Origin: Nocardioides daejeonensis | GTDB lineage: Bacteria > Actinomycetota > Actinomycetes > Propionibacteriales > Nocardioidaceae | Assembly: GCF_003194585.1 (NCBI RefSeq) | Contig: NZ_QHKZ01000004.1 | Location: 372,001 to 436,000 of the forward strand | Direction: 5' to 3' | Length of the DNA: 64,000 nucleotides | Shown here: one piece after another, positions 62,664 to 64,000 of the stretch | How the letters are laid out: every line of letters starts with the position of its first letter | Position numbering within the stretch: the stretch's first letter is position 1 | Made by a program: the position numbers and the translations under genes | Notes under the pieces: generated by a model | Seen by the model: the letters and a program-made list of their open reading frames with translations, nothing else | Database searches by the model: none | Told to the model about the DNA's origin: nothing

Positions 62664-64000
62664 GTGAGCACTGAGGACGTGGCGCAGGCCGAGCAGGTGA
62701 TGGAGACCATCGAGGAGCTGGTCTCCATGGCGCCGCGGGCGACCGGCACGCCCGGCGGCGAGCGCGCGGCGGCGTACGTCTCCGAGCGGTTCCAGCGCGC
62801 GGGCCTCGACAAGGTCTGGGTCGAGGAGACCGACTCCTTCGCCTGGGAGCCGAGCCTGGCGGAGCTTCGCGTCGGCGGGGAGCAGGTGGCGTGTGCACCG
62901 ATCCGGCACAGTGCCCTCCCCGGTCACGAGGTCACCGGCCCGCTCGGCACCGGGCCGGACGGGATCGACGCCGAGGTCGTCGACATCGGCGCGGGCCGGG
63001 TCCGCGACCACGAGGTGGCCGGGCGGATCGTGCTCTTCGACCTGACCTTCGACATGTCGCTGTGGGCGATGCTGCCGCTCAGCGAGTACATCCACGACCC
63101 GGCGCGCACGATGCTCAACCGTGACGCGCTCGGCTCCCGCAATCCCTACATCACCTCCCTCACCCGCACGATGAGCGAGGCGGCGGCCGCCGGTGCCCGC
63201 GGTGTGATCGGCGTGCTGCGCGACTACCCCGAGTCGCTCAGCTACCACAACGAGTACTACCGACGGACGCTGCTGACGTTGCCCGGCGTCTGGATCACCC
63301 GCGCGACAGGCGAGGCGCTGAGACGGACGCTGCGCGAAGGCACTCGCGCCACGCTGCGCCTGGTGGCCGAACGACGCCGGGTCATCGCCCGGACCGTCGT
63401 CGGGATCCTCGAGGGACCCACCGCGGAGACGATCATGGTGCAGTCGCACCACGACTCGATCGGGGCCGGCGCGGTCGAGGACGCCAGTGGCACGGCGGAG
63501 GTCATCGCCCTGGCCGAGTACGCCGCCGCCCGAGCCCGCGCCGGAGAGCCCTGGCAGAAGACGCTGATGTTCGTCACCTTCGACAGCCACTTCACCGGCT
63601 ACCAGGCGCACCGCGACTTCGCCCGGCGCTACACGATCGACCCCGAGAGCCCCTACCGGCTGGCACTCAACCTGACCGTCGAACACGTCGGCCTGCGGGC
63701 CCGCGCCGGAGCGGACGGCGGGTTCGAGACGCTGGACCACAGTGAGCCACGGGCCTTCTTCGAGAACGTCTCGCCGGCCATGAAGCTGGCGTTGATCCGC
63801 GCCGTACGCCGCCATGGACTCGGCGCCACCTCGCTGCTCAACGCCAGCCTGCTCGAGTTCACGCTCGACGGCATGCCGACCGATGCCTCCTTCACGTTCG
63901 CCGCCGGCGTACCGACCATCAGCCTGGTCTCCGGGCCCCTGTACCTCTACGACGATGCCGACACCCTCGACAAGATCGACGTCGATCAGCTGGTGCCGGT
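62664..64000 (+). CDS. M28-type peptidase, start only (cut by window end)
   Basis: At least 445 residues from GTG 62664, with no stop before the window end. The N-terminus (MAPRATGTPGGERAAAYVSERFQRAGLD) is the typical opening of M28 peptidases. A PA-like insert lies at about 75-240. The metal-binding core has QSHHDSIGAGAVEDASGTAEVI (His-x-Asp and the Glu-Asp pair), FDSHFTGYQAH and VEHVG. No signal peptide is seen, so a cytoplasmic peptidase or amidohydrolase is likely; some active-site positions differ from classic aminopeptidases. Confidence 0.85.
   Translation, partial: MSTEDVAQAEQVMETIEELVSMAPRATGTPGGERAAAYVSERFQRAGLDKVWVEETDSFAWEPSLAELRVGGEQVACAPIRHSALPGHEVTGPLGTGPDGIDAEVVDIGAGRVRDHEVAGRIVLFDLTFDMSLWAMLPLSEYIHDPARTMLNRDALGSRNPYITSLTRTMSEAAAAGARGVIGVLRDYPESLSYHNEYYRRTLLTLPGVWITRATGEALRRTLREGTRATLRLVAERRRVIARTVVGILEGPTAETIMVQSHHDSIGAGAVEDASGTAEVIALAEYAAARARAGEPWQKTLMFVTFDSHFTGYQAHRDFARRYTIDPESPYRLALNLTVEHVGLRARAGADGGFETLDHSEPRAFFENVSPAMKLALIRAVRRHGLGATSLLNASLLEFTLDGMPTDASFTFAAGVPTISLVSGPLYLYDDADTLDKIDVDQLVP

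Overview
The window is very GC-rich, with dense, often overlapping genes, GTG/TTG starts and strong GC bias at third codon positions. Gene content includes SigK/RskA, HelD/HelR-type helicase, accA2/accD2-like carboxylase genes, zinc-ribbon membrane proteins, TIGR03084 and DUF779 families. This points to a high-GC actinobacterium; Nocardioides or a close relative is my best guess, but that is inference because no 16S or other marker is present. The window looks like ordinary chromosome: I see no insertion sequence, prophage or CRISPR array.

Layout. 1-150: end of an unidentified gene. 262-4576: MerR regulator divergent from a thiolase/FadB fatty-acid beta-oxidation pair. 4664-12448: a lipoprotein, an SDR, a histidine phosphatase, a small membrane protein, two tandem zinc-ribbon membrane proteins and an acyltransferase-3/SGNH protein. 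12501-14970: an SDR and an XRE-type regulator. 14971-15341: a gene-free gap packed with inverted repeats. 15342-25213: an eight-gene catabolic operon (TetR, TIGR03084, AtuA-like, acyl-CoA dehydrogenase, SRPBCC, carboxylase beta, carboxylase alpha with biotin domain, acyl-CoA dehydrogenase), whose order resembles the mycobacterial fadE13-accD2-accA2-fadE12 region. 25384-31928: a YjbR-like protein, a secreted protein and a 1741-residue secreted metallophosphoesterase. 32016-39945: MalY-type lyase, zinc alcohol dehydrogenase, patatin phospholipase, VapBC, cytochrome P450 and a two-gene ABC exporter. 40087-44565: lipoprotein, GAF regulator, and the divergent aldehyde dehydrogenase/DUF779 pair.

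44578-53802 is a SigK regulon-like locus on the minus strand: a sulfite-oxidase-like membrane molybdoenzyme, then fasciclin lipoprotein - sigK - rskA - FAD oxidoreductase/DUF1365 fusion - two cyclopropane-synthase-type methyltransferases - DUF1295. All genes from sigK to DUF1295 overlap by a few bases, so translation is probably coupled. A sequence close to the recalled mycobacterial SigK promoter lies in front of the fasciclin gene. The set matches M. tuberculosis Rv0444c-Rv0449c, where UfaA1 methylates oleate towards tuberculostearic acid.

54023-64000 is housekeeping and mixed: enoyl-CoA hydratase, rhomboid protease, HelD/HelR helicase, upp, tadA, tRNA-Ser(CGA) with a strong terminator, beta-carbonic anhydrase, MFS/GPH transporter, a double Lrp/AsnC regulator and an M28-type peptidase cut by the window end.

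The most unusual signal is a family of degenerate 22-bp tandem repeats at five intergenic places (125-248, 13288-13457, 25294-25359, 53860-53997, 57713-57897). They are usually arranged as two arrays pointing at each other. Most units carry TTGAG, so the period of 22 (one more than a multiple of three) puts a TGA in all three frames within three such units. At two loci the array supplies a gene's own stop codon. Other signals are a 26-bp perfect hairpin in front of the tetR operon and a REP-like palindrome captured in frame inside the carboxylase alpha gene.
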